DNA of 64,000 nt from Betaproteobacteria bacterium (GCA_016791265.1 JAEUMY010000013.1:170267-234266), one strand, 5' to 3'. Positions 16,778 to 26,420 are shown, numbered from the stretch's first letter. Numbers and translations are program-made. Notes: generated by a model not told the origin, from the letters alone.

Positions 16778-17640
16778 CCCTCACCCAACGCCTGCGCGAA
16801 TATTCGCTGCTGGTCCGCCTTCACAAACCCATCGGCATCCTGCTGCTGCTCTGGCCCACGCTCTGGGGATTGTGGATCGCGAGCGACGGCGTGCCCTCGT
16901 GGACGCTGCTCTTCGTGTTCGTCATGGGCACAGTGTTGATGCGTTCGGCTGGCTGCGCCATCAACGACTATGCCGACCGCGATTTTGATGGGGCGGTAAA
17001 GCGCACGGCCGATCGTCCGCTCGCGTCAGGACGCATCCAGCCTAAGGAAGCCGTGTGGGTCGCCATCGTGCTGGCCGCCCTCGCCTTCGCCATGACCGTG
17101 GCGCTCACCAACACGCTCACGGTGCAGCTCTCCGTCATCGCAGCCTTTCTCGCCGCAAGCTATCCGTTCACCAAGCGCTTCTTCGCCATGCCGCAGGCGT
17201 ATCTCGGCATCGCGTTCGGCTTTGGCATCCCGATGGCGTTCGCGGCCGTGCAAAACGCGGTGCCGCCGGTAGCTTGGGCGTTGCTGGTGGCCAACGTGTT
17301 CTGGACGCTGGCCTATGACACCGAGTACGCGATGGTGGACCGCGATGATGACGTGAAGATCGGCATCAAGACGACGGCGCTGCTTTTCGGAAAGTACGAT
17401 GTGCTGGCCGTGGTGATTTGCTATGCGATCTCACTCGCCATACTGGTGCAAATTGGTTCCCACCTGGGCCTGGGCTGGCCGTACTTCTGCGGCATCGGCA
17501 TCGCGATCAGCATGGTACTGTCGCACTACCAGTGGATTCGCGGCCGCTCCCGCGAGGGCTGCTTCAAGGCGTTCCTCCATAACAACTGGGTGGGTGGTGC
17601 CATTTTTGCAGGGCTGGTGGCAGACTACGCGCTTCGCTGA
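16774..17640 (+). CDS. ubiA: 4-hydroxybenzoate polyprenyltransferase
   Basis: A 288-residue inner-membrane prenyltransferase joining the polyprenyl tail to 4-hydroxybenzoate in ubiquinone synthesis. The two Asp-rich motifs are present: [19 protein letters not shown] (about residue 62) and [19 protein letters not shown] (about 185), separated and followed by hydrophobic helices. The ATG at 16774 overlaps the ubiC stop. The iterated palindrome (16796-16807) encodes EYS in [15 protein letters not shown] at the conserved N-terminus, without changing the family length. Confidence 0.95.
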   Translation: MTLTQRLREYSLLVRLHKPIGILLLLWPTLWGLWIASDGVPSWTLLFVFVMGTVLMRSAGCAINDYADRDFDGAVKRTADRPLASGRIQPKEAVWVAIVLAALAFAMTVALTNTLTVQLSVIAAFLAASYPFTKRFFAMPQAYLGIAFGFGIPMAFAAVQNAVPPVAWALLVANVFWTLAYDTEYAMVDRDDDVKIGIKTTALLFGKYDVLAVVICYAISLAILVQIGSHLGLGWPYFCGIGIAISMVLSHYQWIRGRSREGCFKAFLHNNWVGGAIFAGLVADYALR

Positions 17641-17657
17641 CCTTCTGTTCTCGCACC

Positions 17658-18854
17658 ATGGCTTTAGACCCTGACAAATACGGCACGCTGGACAAGTTGA
17701 ACCAGCTCACCGAATCACACGGCGAACTGCGTTTCGGCACGGGCATGATCACCGGTGTCATCGCCCTGTCGCTCGCCATCCTCTGCTTTCTCGGCGTGCT
17801 GGCGTTCCACTTTCCGGCGTACCTGACCACGCCGGAGTTGCGCAAGTCTTATAGCGTCGACACGCTGCGCACCGTGATGCTGGTCGCGATGGTGTTGTCC
17901 GGCGGCATGTCGCTGGCACTGATCATTCTGGGCCGTGCGCGCTGGCTGGCCTCTGCGGCCTTTCTGCTGGTGGCACTCACCGCACTCCTGGGCGGCCACA
18001 AGGTGCCGGTAAACGACTTCGCCGACAACACGCCTTACATCGGGCTGGACTGGTTCATCCTTGATCTCCTTGGCTCGACGCTGATCTTCATCTTCATCGA
18101 GAAGCTGTTCCAGCACCGCAAGCAGGCGGTGTTCCGCCCCGAGTGGCAAACAGACTTCCACCACTTCATCGTCAATCACCTGCTGGTCGGTTTCATCCTT
18201 TTGATCGTCAACAAGCTGGTGCATGGCGGCTTCAGCTGGGCCATCAACGACAGCCTGCAAACGTGGATTCGTGCGCTGCCGTTCTGGGCCGAGCTCTTGC
18301 TGATCATTCTGGTGGCGGATTTGTTCCAGTACTGGACGCATCGTGCGTACCACGAGGTGCCGGTGCTGTGGCGTCTGCATGCCATCCATCACAGCGCCAA
18401 GAGCATGGACTGGCTGGCAGGGTCAAGGCAGCACGTACTGGAATTGATTCTCACGCGCACGCTGGTGCTGGCACCGATCTTCGTGCTCGGCTTCTCCAAG
18501 GAAGTCATCGACGCCTACATCATCATCGTCGGCTTCCAGGCGGTGTTCAATCATGCCAACGTCAGCGTCCGGCTCGGGCCGCTGTCGTACATCATCGTCA
18601 CGCCCAACTTCCACCACTGGCATCACTCGCAGGACAAAGAGGCGCTCGACCGCAATTACTCAGCGCACTTCGCTTTCCTCGACTATCTGTTCGGCACCGC
18701 GGTGAAAGCGGACAGGAAGTGGCCGGAACAATATGGCGTGCTCGGCGACTATGTGCCCAATGGCTTCCTGAAGCAGCAGGCGTTTCCGTTCACCTGGGAC
18801 GCCACCGCGACCCCACCCCCGCCGCCACCCGACGTCTCTTCCTCCAAGACCTGA
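17658..18854 (+). CDS. Sterol desaturase/fatty acid hydroxylase family protein
   Basis: A 398-residue integral membrane di-iron oxygenase. Several hydrophobic helices precede the His clusters WTHRAYHEVPVLWRLHAIHH (about residue 217) and NFHHWHHSQD (about 318), which supply the metal ligands of the fatty-acid hydroxylase superfamily. NHANVSVRLG lies between them. The C-terminus ends in a Pro-rich tail. It probably hydroxylates or desaturates a lipid; substrate not predictable. It follows ubiA by 17 bp and may share its transcript. Confidence 0.88.
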   Translation: MALDPDKYGTLDKLNQLTESHGELRFGTGMITGVIALSLAILCFLGVLAFHFPAYLTTPELRKSYSVDTLRTVMLVAMVLSGGMSLALIILGRARWLASAAFLLVALTALLGGHKVPVNDFADNTPYIGLDWFILDLLGSTLIFIFIEKLFQHRKQAVFRPEWQTDFHHFIVNHLLVGFILLIVNKLVHGGFSWAINDSLQTWIRALPFWAELLLIILVADLFQYWTHRAYHEVPVLWRLHAIHHSAKSMDWLAGSRQHVLELILTRTLVLAPIFVLGFSKEVIDAYIIIVGFQAVFNHANVSVRLGPLSYIIVTPNFHHWHHSQDKEALDRNYSAHFAFLDYLFGTAVKADRKWPEQYGVLGDYVPNGFLKQQAFPFTWDATATPPPPPPDVSSSKT

Positions 18855-18859
18855 GCGGG

Positions 18860-19747
18860 TCAGGCCTTTTTTCGCAGGCGCAGTTTCGCAAGCTCGATGA
18901 ACGCCCGCGTTCGCGCAGGCGGCTCCACCCGATCCGTCCACGCTGCGTGCAGATACAGCATCGGCTGCCTGGCCTCCGGCAGCAGGCGCACGAGCCGCCC
19001 CGCCTCCACATCCGCGCGCACCATGAAGTCCGGCGAGCTGGCAATGCCGGCACCGGCGAGACACAGCGCCCGCGCGCCCGCCGCCGTCCCGGCAGACACC
19101 CGGCCCTGGAAACGCACGACCACCTTGCGCCCCGTGCGGGTGATGAACTCACGCGTCCACGGATTCGCCAGTTGCGAAAACGCGATCCAGTCGAGTTGGG
19201 CAAGGTCTTCCGGCTTTCGCGGCAGTGCCTTGCCCTTGAGATAGCCCGGTGACGCCACCAGCCAGAGCGCCATCTCGGCCAGCTTCACGGCCTTGTGCGT
19301 GCCGTCGCGCATGGGGCTCACGCGCAGGCTGAGGTCGATGCGCGTCTTGAGCGGATCAAGAACTTCGTCGCTCGGCAGATATTCCACGCGCATGTCCGGA
19401 TGCGCCGCCAGATACTCGGCAATCAGCGGCGCGACGAACATGGCGGAGTCGGCGGAAGATGTGATGCGGAGCAGTCCCGACAGCCGCGCCTTGCCCGCAC
19501 GCATCCGCTCGCCCAGCGCGTCGGCACGAGCCAGCAGGTCCTGTGCCTCCGCGAGCAGCTCTTCGCCCGATTCGGTGAGATTCAGGGCCCGCGTGGTGCG
19601 GCGCATGAGCTGCACGCCGAGCTCACGTTCGAGCAGGTTCACGGCCTGACTGACGGCAGACTTGGTGAGTGACAGGCGATCCGCCGCTGCCGTGAAGCTG
19701 CCGGCTTCAGCGATGGTGGCGAATATTCGCAGGCGGTCGAGGTTCAT
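18860..19747 (-). CDS. LysR-family transcriptional regulator
   Basis: A 295-residue LTTR with an N-terminal winged HTH (MNLDRLRIFATIAEAGSFTA then AADRLSLTKSAVSQAVNLLE) and a periplasmic-binding-like effector domain. It is divergent from the NmrA-type gene by 131 bp, the usual arrangement of an LTTR with its target. The palindrome at 19719-19730 encodes RIFA in helix 1, where most family members have a similar residue pattern and no length change. Similar regulators respond to small organic or redox effectors; the effector is unknown. Confidence 0.92.
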   Translation of the reverse strand: MNLDRLRIFATIAEAGSFTAAADRLSLTKSAVSQAVNLLERELGVQLMRRTTRALNLTESGEELLAEAQDLLARADALGERMRAGKARLSGLLRITSSADSAMFVAPLIAEYLAAHPDMRVEYLPSDEVLDPLKTRIDLSLRVSPMRDGTHKAVKLAEMALWLVASPGYLKGKALPRKPEDLAQLDWIAFSQLANPWTREFITRTGRKVVVRFQGRVSAGTAAGARALCLAGAGIASSPDFMVRADVEAGRLVRLLPEARQPMLYLHAAWTDRVEPPARTRAFIELAKLRLRKKA

Positions 19748-19878
19748 GGTCTAGGCGGGAGGCGGAATTATGGATTGTTCAGTCTTTCGTGACAAACAAT
19801 TCATTAATAGGCTGTTTTTCTGAACAGACGAATTGCCCACAATTCGCCCATCACCACTCACCACCGAAAGGAAAGATC

Positions 19879-20787
19879 ATGTTTGTGCTCATGGGCGCCA
19901 ACGGCAACATCACCTCCAAGACCGCACACATCCTGCTGAAGCAGGGCCACAAGGTCCGGGTCATCGGCCGCAAGGCGGAGAGCCTGGCCGCACTCAAAGC
20001 CGCCGGCGCCGAGCTCGCCATCGGCGATGCCGGCAATGCGGATTTCCTCGCGCAGAGCTTCAAGGGCGCCACTGCGATCTACACCATGATTCCGCCCAAC
20101 CACACTTCCAACGCCTTCCGCGCTTGGCAGAACCAGATCGGTGCCGCGATTGCCGAGGCCGTGCAGCGAAGTGGTGCAAAGCGCGTGGTCAGTCTCTCCA
20201 GCATCGGTGCGCATCTGCCCGACGGCACCGGTCCCATCGCCGGACTGCACGACCTGGAACAGAAGCTGAATGCGATCGCTGGCCTAGACCTCCTGCACCT
20301 ACGCCCCGGCTACTTCATGGAGAACCACTTCAATGCGCTGGGCACGATCCTGCCTTTTGGCGTGTATGCCGACATGATCGACGGCAGCGTGCCCATCGGC
20401 ACCATTGCCACGCAGGACATTGCTGCGGTTCTCGCAAGAGAACTTGCGAATATTCGCGGTACGGGTCCACGCTTCCTGCACCTGCGCAGCCCGAAGCTCA
20501 CCACACAGGACGAGGCTGCGGCCATCCTCGGCGCCGCCATCGGCAAGCCGGACCTGAAACACGTCCGCGCCGATCCCGCACAGGCCAAGGCCGGCATGAC
20601 CGCGCATGGGCTGTCGCAGAACATGGCCGACCTCTTCGAGGAAATGAGCGTCGCCATCTCCGGCAGCGAGTTCAATCGCGCGTTCGCTGACGGTCCGACG
20701 GAGATCACACCGACCACGCTGGAGGCCTGGGCACCGTCCTTCGCAGCGGCTTATGCACATGCTGCGAGCGCCGCAAAAGCTGCCTGA
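19879..20787 (+). CDS. NmrA-like NAD(P)-binding oxidoreductase
   Basis: A 302-residue atypical short-chain dehydrogenase. MFVLMGANGNITSKTAHILL is the nucleotide-binding start (GxxGxxG-like), VRVIGRKAESLAAL follows, and the active-site Tyr-Lys pair is not evident, as in NmrA/HSCARG redox sensors or quinone reductases. The ATG at 19879 has GAAAGGAAAG upstream, which decides the start over a longer frame from 19789. It is divergent from the LysR gene and ends at a strong hairpin terminator. The palindrome at 20446 encodes ANIR. Confidence 0.88.
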   Translation: MFVLMGANGNITSKTAHILLKQGHKVRVIGRKAESLAALKAAGAELAIGDAGNADFLAQSFKGATAIYTMIPPNHTSNAFRAWQNQIGAAIAEAVQRSGAKRVVSLSSIGAHLPDGTGPIAGLHDLEQKLNAIAGLDLLHLRPGYFMENHFNALGTILPFGVYADMIDGSVPIGTIATQDIAAVLARELANIRGTGPRFLHLRSPKLTTQDEAAAILGAAIGKPDLKHVRADPAQAKAGMTAHGLSQNMADLFEEMSVAISGSEFNRAFADGPTEITPTTLEAWAPSFAAAYAHAASAAKAA

Positions 20788-20800
20788 GCTTCCCAAAAAC

Positions 20801-20836
20801 AAATGCCGGATGCCGCGTATGCGGCATCCGGCATTT
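20801..20836. terminator. Bidirectional terminator between the NmrA-type gene and the TonB receptor gene
   Basis: A perfect 16-bp stem (20801-20816 with 20821-20836) and a GTAT loop end in TTTTT on the plus side and have AAAAAC on the other side. It stands between two convergent genes. Confidence 0.9.
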
Positions 20837-20869
20837 TTGGGTTTGGGCGGTGTCAACCTGCCCACGGAC

Positions 20870-23488
20870 TTATTTGAACGTGTACTTCAAGCCCAGCGTG
20901 ACATAGCGACCGCGCAAGTCGTACTGGCCGACATCGTGCTGAATGGTGGTGCCCGTGCCGCCGTTGGTGGGGTCAAAGGGCGGCTCGGTGTCGAGCAAGT
21001 TCTGCACTGACATCGAGAGCTTCAGGTTCTTCATGGCCTGATAGGCAACGTGCAGATCGTACTGACGATAAGCGCCGACACGCTCCTGTGCAGGCGGCAC
21101 TGAAGTGCCCTGCTGATCCCAGGAATGGTTATAGCTACGGGTCAGCGTCGTGCTGAAGTCGCCCTTCTGCCAGTTCAGAGAGAGGCGGCCGCGATATCGG
21201 GGAATACCACTGCCGGTGGGCGGGAAGCCATTCGAGTCGACGTAATCCACCGCCGGCTGCCCTTCCGCCGGGGGCGTGCGGAAGCTGGAGATATAGATCC
21301 AGTCGCCGGCCACCGTGAATTTTCCATATGACTTCGTGTTGAAAGTCTTGCGGAAATCCAGATCGAAGCCGGACGTTTCCAGAAACTCGATGTTGCGGAA
21401 GCGATCGGCGACGGAGATCAGCGTGCCATCGGCCGCTCTGAGAATCTGACCCGGGAACAGGTTGGGATTGTTGACAATGAACTGGAATCCCGAAGCCTGG
21501 ACGATGCCGTTCTGCCGGATCTTGTACCAGGTGAGACCCAGGTTGAAATCAGGCACCGGCTCCCAGACCATGCCGAGGTTGAAGTGCTTGGATCGCTCGG
21601 GATTGAGGTCCGTATTGCTGGCAAACGACCCTGCGATATTGACCAGGCGTCCGGTATTCGGCGAGGAGGGCAGCGTATCCAGCACTGCGGTGAAGAACGT
21701 TGCCGCGCTCTTTGAGTTTTCCGGCAGCGTGGGAGCACGGAAGCCGCGCGATACCGCACCACGGATGGCGAGCGTCTTGTCCACCGTCCACTTGAAGGCC
21801 AGCTTGGGCGAGAACGCGTTGCCGAAGTCACTGTACTTGTCGTAACGGCCGGCAAGCTGCAGCTCCAGCGACTTGCTCACAGGCGCCGAAAACTCGACGA
21901 ATCCCGCTGTGTTGCTGCGCGAACCATCTGTCTGCACCGCGCCCTGGCCGAGCACATTGCCGTTGCTGATCAGTGGGTCTGGCACATCCTGGATCGACTC
22001 GCGGCGATGCTCGATACCGACTGCCATGCCCATCGGCCCGCCAGCCAGCTGGGTCAGCTCCCGCGATGCCTTGAAGTCCGCCGCATCAAGCTTTGACGTC
22101 GACTTGCGCACCGGGTTGATACGCAGTTGCGCCGCCGTGACCGATCCTGCCGAGGGATTCAGAAAGTTGTAGGTATTGTTGGCAATTGCGCTCGTCAGGA
22201 CATAAGCATCCACGCGGTTGTAGTTGATCTGCTCCACCTCGTTTTCTGCCTTCATCAGCCCGAGATCCCAATCCCAGCCGCCAGATTGCCCTTTCAGACC
22301 GCCCAGCAGGCGATACGATGTGGACTCGATGTCTGAATTGCGATTGCCCACGTCAAAGAAGGTGTAGTTGATTCCGACCGGTACCGTGAAGGGATTGCTG
22401 GAATTGCCGACAGGAAGTGTTCCATTGATGGAGCGCGTGCCACCGGTCAACGGGTTGTAGGCCACCGATGTCGGGGAGACGGCAGAGGGGGTGCCAATGA
22501 TGAACGTCTTGTTGTCGCTATAAGCCAGCTCGGCGAATGCCGTCAGCGAGGGGGAAATGTCGAACGTTGCGCGACCCAGCGCCGAGAGACGCTCGCTCTT
22601 GGGGAACAGCGTGATGTAGGGCGCCGTGTTGTAGGCGCAGAGATTGCCGCTTGAACCCAGCTGGCTGCCGGGAACAATCACGCCGGGATTGCCGACCCCG
22701 CAGGAGGGAAAGGCTTGACGCGGATTGGTACGATAAGTCGCGTTACTCCCCCAGTTGAGCAATCCGCCCGGGAACCGGCGCGTGTCCTGATCCTTGGTGA
22801 AGTCGCGCTCTGAAGCCAGCAACAGGTCACGCTGGAAATAGTCCACCGTGCCCAGCACGTTGTAGCGATCGCGCACCAGATTGCCGAAGCCCAGCCCGAG
22901 GCTCACACGGGATTCGTCCATCCCGCCCTCGGTCGAGGTGCCGACACTGGCACCGACTTCGCCGCCCTCGTAGTCCGAGCGCAGGATGATATTCACCACC
23001 CCGCCGATTGCGTCAGAGCCATAAACGGCGGACGCGCCGTCCTTCAGAACCTCGATGCGCTGCACCGCAGTGGCGGGAATGGAGTTCAGATCAACATAAG
23101 TGTCCTGGAGATTCTGCGCGAATCCGAAGTTCGCCATGCGCCGCCCGTTGATGAGCACCAGCGTGGACTTCTGCCCCAGACCGCGAAGCGAGAGGCCGGC
23201 TGCGCCTGGAGAGAAGCTGTTGGTGAAGACCTCGTTGAGACTCGCCGCCGCGTTGATGGCGAGCGACTTCATCACTTCGGCAACGGTCGACTTTCCAGAC
23301 TGCTCGATGTCGTCCTTGGTGATGACCTGAACGGGCGATACACCCTCGCTGTCGATGCGCTTGATGTGCGATCCGGTGACCTCGATCTTTTCCGTTCTGG
23401 CCTGCTGCGCGTGGACCGACTGGACGAGTGTCGCCAAAATCGTGGCGGCCGCGATCGCGGTGGGTCGGATGATGCGATGGTGCTTCAT
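20870..23488 (-). CDS. TonB-dependent outer-membrane receptor
   Basis: An 872-residue TBDR. A signal peptide (about residues 1-27, ending SVHA-QQ) precedes the plug domain: VTGSHIKRIDSEG, PVQVITKDDIEQSGKSTVAE, LRGLGQKSTLVLINGRRM and IPATAVQRIEVLKDGASAVY then GSDAIGGVVNII. The rest is a 22-strand beta barrel ending YVTLGLKYTFK with a C-terminal aromatic residue. It imports a large or scarce ligand using TonB energy; ligand unknown. Length and plug type resemble the large receptors common in Xanthomonadales and related groups. It is downstream of the small HTH/coiled-coil gene on the same strand (99-bp gap). Confidence 0.93.
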   Translation of the reverse strand: MKHHRIIRPTAIAAATILATLVQSVHAQQARTEKIEVTGSHIKRIDSEGVSPVQVITKDDIEQSGKSTVAEVMKSLAINAAASLNEVFTNSFSPGAAGLSLRGLGQKSTLVLINGRRMANFGFAQNLQDTYVDLNSIPATAVQRIEVLKDGASAVYGSDAIGGVVNIILRSDYEGGEVGASVGTSTEGGMDESRVSLGLGFGNLVRDRYNVLGTVDYFQRDLLLASERDFTKDQDTRRFPGGLLNWGSNATYRTNPRQAFPSCGVGNPGVIVPGSQLGSSGNLCAYNTAPYITLFPKSERLSALGRATFDISPSLTAFAELAYSDNKTFIIGTPSAVSPTSVAYNPLTGGTRSINGTLPVGNSSNPFTVPVGINYTFFDVGNRNSDIESTSYRLLGGLKGQSGGWDWDLGLMKAENEVEQINYNRVDAYVLTSAIANNTYNFLNPSAGSVTAAQLRINPVRKSTSKLDAADFKASRELTQLAGGPMGMAVGIEHRRESIQDVPDPLISNGNVLGQGAVQTDGSRSNTAGFVEFSAPVSKSLELQLAGRYDKYSDFGNAFSPKLAFKWTVDKTLAIRGAVSRGFRAPTLPENSKSAATFFTAVLDTLPSSPNTGRLVNIAGSFASNTDLNPERSKHFNLGMVWEPVPDFNLGLTWYKIRQNGIVQASGFQFIVNNPNLFPGQILRAADGTLISVADRFRNIEFLETSGFDLDFRKTFNTKSYGKFTVAGDWIYISSFRTPPAEGQPAVDYVDSNGFPPTGSGIPRYRGRLSLNWQKGDFSTTLTRSYNHSWDQQGTSVPPAQERVGAYRQYDLHVAYQAMKNLKLSMSVQNLLDTEPPFDPTNGGTGTTIQHDVGQYDLRGRYVTLGLKYTFK

Positions 23489-23587
23489 ATGCTCTCCTGT
23501 GGGTGGATGTTGGCCGTCACGGCATGCGAAAGTCCGCGCGGGCTGTTTGAATCGAGGCGCGAATCTATGAGTGCGATGCGTTGGTGG

Positions 23588-23992
23588 TCAAAGAAAAGTG
23601 CCTGTCAACGGATCGCTCGCGTTGTCGCAAAGCGACATCCCCATTTCCATGGGGATGCCTGTCCCCGGTTCTCGGGGACATCCGGTGCCATTGCGCGCGG
23701 CGAGTGGAGAGGCGACCATGCGCAGCAGTTGCGTCCGCTCGGATCGCAGCGCGGCCAGACGAGACTCGAGGCGGCGCACCTGCCGGCGCAGCTCGCGCAG
23801 TTGTCGATCCCGCGACGTGAGGCGCAAGTCATCCAGACTGGGCTCGGCCGAACTGCCATGCTCCCTCAGCCAGGAGAGAAGTTCGGCCGGCGTGATGTCG
23901 GCTGCCGCAACGGCCGCTTCAAGGGCCAGATCGCCCTGCCGCACCGCGTTGACGAGCGCGATGCGGCTGCCGCGGTGATGAAAAGTCTTCAT
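23588..23992 (-). CDS. Small HTH plus coiled-coil protein of unknown function
   Basis: A 134-residue protein starting MKTFHHRGSRIALVNAVRQG. An HTH-like segment (AAADITPAELLSWLREHG) is followed by an Arg/Leu-rich coiled coil (about residues 55-92). The C-terminal 30 residues are encoded by two adjacent hairpins (23638-23660 and 23668-23690) and look like read-through into repeat sequence. The ATG overlaps the stop of the upstream regulator gene (ATGA), fixing the start. The architecture resembles the N-terminal recognition part of IS3-type OrfA proteins. Function unknown; co-operonic with two other DNA-binding proteins. Confidence 0.65.
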   Translation of the reverse strand: MKTFHHRGSRIALVNAVRQGDLALEAAVAAADITPAELLSWLREHGSSAEPSLDDLRLTSRDRQLRELRRQVRRLESRLAALRSERTQLLRMVASPLAARNGTGCPREPGTGIPMEMGMSLCDNASDPLTGTFL

Positions 23993-24756
23993 TGCGGCAA
24001 CGCGCTCAACAGATAACCGCTGCCCCTGACGGCCCTCACCTGCAGCCCGCAGCGCAGCCCGTCCAGCCGCTCGCGCAATCGACACACGACGGTATCCACC
24101 TGGCGCGGATAGCGATGGCCGGAGACGTCGTGGAGGAGATCCGACAGCTCGTCACGCCGGACAACCCGGCCAGCCTGACGCACCAATTCCCAGAGCACGG
24201 CGAACTGCGCGACCGGGAGTGCGTGGTTCACACCGTTGACCAGCACACTGCGGCCGGGGTGATCGAGCAGTGCGCGTCCTATCTGCAGGCGATTTCCGCG
24301 CTCACCTGCGACGCATGCTCGCAAGCGCGCGGATTGTCGCAACATCGCCCGCACCTGCGACATGAGAACGCGGCAGCCCTCATCAGCACGGACGAAGGCG
24401 TCGGCGCCGAGTTCAAGGCCCAGTACTGTCGCGAAGTCATCGCCCGGCTCCGCGACCAGCAGGACTGAAGCGGCCGGCGCGGACCGGCGAATCGACGCGA
24501 TGAGATCGTGATGGGACATCGCCATGACTTGTCCGACCAGAATGACCCGGGCGCCGCCCAGCGCGGCGGGCGATGCCGCGCGGGCCTCCATCACTCTGAG
24601 TTGCATCGCCACGCAGGCCAGTGCTTCGCGCAGTGTTTCGGCGAGCCGCTCGCCCAGCGCGATGCCCACCACTTCATCGTCCGACGGCGACGCGGCGCTG
24701 GCGGGCAGCATTCGTGGCGCGTCGGCCCAATCCGCAATGACCTGTCCGAACGCCAT
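23989..24756 (-). CDS. OmpR-type winged-helix regulator with degenerate receiver
   Basis: A 255-residue protein. The C-terminal 100 residues are a trans_reg_C winged helix (LPVAQFAVLWELVRQAGRVV, RRDELSDLL, RQVDTVVCRLRERLDG, VRAVRGSGYLL). The N-terminal part resembles a receiver fold (RVILVGQVMAMSHHDLIASI, GLELGADAFV), but the usual phospho-accepting Asp after the third strand is replaced by Gly/Gln-type residues, so phosphorylation looks unlikely. It overlaps the downstream gene by 4 bp and lies 3 bp after the OrfA-like gene. It may sense a partner protein or regulate the divergent LytS/LytTR genes (inference). Confidence 0.75.
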   Translation of the reverse strand: MAFGQVIADWADAPRMLPASAASPSDDEVVGIALGERLAETLREALACVAMQLRVMEARAASPAALGGARVILVGQVMAMSHHDLIASIRRSAPAASVLLVAEPGDDFATVLGLELGADAFVRADEGCRVLMSQVRAMLRQSARLRACVAGERGNRLQIGRALLDHPGRSVLVNGVNHALPVAQFAVLWELVRQAGRVVRRDELSDLLHDVSGHRYPRQVDTVVCRLRERLDGLRCGLQVRAVRGSGYLLSALPQ

Positions 24757-24759
24757 GAT

Positions 24760-25188
24760 TCACCGTCCTTCGCGAAGGAATGGGGATGGAGCCGCTGGAC
24801 CGGTCTTGCTGTCGGCTCGAAGACCCATTGCGCGGACGTTTTGCAGTCGCTGCCGCAGCAGATCCACCTCCAGTGTTCGCTGGCCCAGCAGGCGCTCAAG
24901 CTCGGCCACGCGCGCGATCAACCGCTCCAGCTCGCCCGGCGGCTCGCTTGCCACCGCGCTGGGCTGGTGAGCGCACAGTGGCCCGAGCATTTGCTTCCAG
25001 CGCGCCAGGGTGTTCTTCCCGAGTCCATACTTGCGCGTGACGTGGGCTTGACGCACGCCACCGGCCAGCGCCTCACCGACAATCCGCAGCTTCTCTTCGA
25101 GCGAGAACTGTGTACGCGCCGCGCGTTGACATGATTGACCCTGCTCCCGGCTTGCGGCATGGGCGGCGTCGATCGAGACCTGGGTCAT
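24760..25188 (-). CDS. Transposase OrfA-like HTH protein (domesticated?)
   Basis: A 142-residue protein whose centre, TQFSLEEKLRIVGEALAGGV then RKYGLGKNTLARWKQML, matches the HTH_Tnp_1 domain of IS3/IS911 OrfA. A leucine-zipper-like coiled coil follows (LERLIARVAELERLLGQRTL), as in OrfA multimerisation regions. No OrfB, IS ends or frameshift window is nearby. The gene is embedded in an operon with ATGA overlap to the MBL gene upstream and a 3-bp gap to the regulator downstream. I infer it is a domesticated DNA-binding protein, not a live transposon. Confidence 0.7.
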   Translation of the reverse strand: MTQVSIDAAHAASREQGQSCQRAARTQFSLEEKLRIVGEALAGGVRQAHVTRKYGLGKNTLARWKQMLGPLCAHQPSAVASEPPGELERLIARVAELERLLGQRTLEVDLLRQRLQNVRAMGLRADSKTGPAAPSPFLREGR

Positions 25189-26228
25189 TGCGGCCTCGCT
25201 TCGTTCCCGGCCGCTGCCGCATGCGCTTGACGACTTTCACGCCATTCCCGCATCAGCTCCTGCAGGTTCATCGATGCGACTGCGCGCGGGTCCATGCCGT
25301 AGCCCTCGCGCTGCTCGGCGGCCCCGACCAGTGCCTGAACCGCACGACTCCGCGCCGCCGCGGTCAGCTGTCCGGCATCGGTCAGCGCGCCGGGCTCGGC
25401 GCGCACCGCATTCATGACTTCGCGCATGCGCTCGATCTGGCGAGTGTTCTCGCGCAGAAGCGCCCCCAGGGTCTCGGGGCGATAGTGTCCCGAATAGACG
25501 CTGGTGTCCGCGGCGAAACGACTCGCGAGCTGACGCAGTCCATCCAGCGCCTTCTGTGACCGCCCATCTCCGACGAAGTAGACCGCGTTGGAGACGGTTG
25601 CATCGCCGCCGAAGAGTACACCCGCCGCGGGCAGGTGGAAGACCGTGTTGTTCTCGGACTCCATCCCGCCAAGATCAAGGACCCTGAAAGCCAGGTTGCC
25701 CAGCGTCACTTCCGCGTCTGGCTCAAGCACGCAGTCCGGCAGGACGACATCCGGATCATGGTCATCACCCAGCGCCTTTAGCCATCCCTGTGCGGTTGCC
25801 TTCGCCATTGCCCGCAACATGCCGTCGGCGGTCGCCCGAGTGGCGCAGACCGGTACCGGACCAAACGCCGCGCGCAGCACGCCAGTTCCACTGAAGTGAT
25901 CGACATGCGGATGGGTGATGAGAATGGCGAGCAGCGGCTTTGCGGTCGCTTTCAATTTCTCGGCCAGCCGCCGCGCGTCGGACTTCAGCAGCAACGTGTC
26001 GATGAGCACGATTCCCTGATCCGACTCCACCCAGTGCGCATTGACGTGGTAGGACCTTGCGTCGCTTTCGTAGGCGTGAACCCGGACCGCGCCGGCCGAC
26101 CGGGACGTGGCCATCGCACTTGAAGACGTTGCCGCGACGCCTGCCACACAGGCGACGCACGCGGCCTTGCGCAGCCGCCTGAACCCACGCGCCCAATCCC
26201 GATTGCCGGACAACCGCCACCTTTTCAT
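25185..26228 (-). CDS. Exported metallo-beta-lactamase-fold hydrolase
   Basis: A 347-residue MBL-superfamily protein with a basic N-terminus and hydrophobic export signal (about residues 18-40; RRLRKAACVACVAGVAATSSS). The zinc motif HPHVDH is in LITHPHVDHFSGTG, with GMESENNTVFHLP, FGGDATVSN and YSGHYRPETLG carrying further ligands. This is closest to periplasmic subclass-B3-like or quinoprotein-relay-type MBL hydrolases; an antibiotic substrate cannot be assumed. It is the first gene of a minus-strand operon with two or three DNA-binding proteins and possibly the TonB receptor, and is divergent from the LytS-type kinase by 192 bp. Confidence 0.82.
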   Translation of the reverse strand: MKRWRLSGNRDWARGFRRLRKAACVACVAGVAATSSSAMATSRSAGAVRVHAYESDARSYHVNAHWVESDQGIVLIDTLLLKSDARRLAEKLKATAKPLLAILITHPHVDHFSGTGVLRAAFGPVPVCATRATADGMLRAMAKATAQGWLKALGDDHDPDVVLPDCVLEPDAEVTLGNLAFRVLDLGGMESENNTVFHLPAAGVLFGGDATVSNAVYFVGDGRSQKALDGLRQLASRFAADTSVYSGHYRPETLGALLRENTRQIERMREVMNAVRAEPGALTDAGQLTAAARSRAVQALVGAAEQREGYGMDPRAVASMNLQELMREWRESRQAHAAAAGNEARPQ

Positions 26229-26420
26229 TCGGACTGCCCCACTTCGTGATGAAAGATGAGGCAGCGTAGCGACGCGCCGGGGACCGGCGGAAGTGAAGTG
26301 TGATCAGTCGCCGCCTGGAAGTGGCAAGAGGGCGCTTCAGTGCCTGGCCGCGTGACGAAACGCCGCCGGCACGGGACGAGTGCTGACCTCGGGCTTGGCC
26401 GCATCCCTTAGACTGTGACC

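Noticed and set aside
24760..25188. Active IS3-family insertion sequence
   Set aside because: Only an OrfA-like domain is present; there is no OrfB, no terminal inverted repeats and no target duplication, and the gene is embedded in an operon with overlapping stops and starts.
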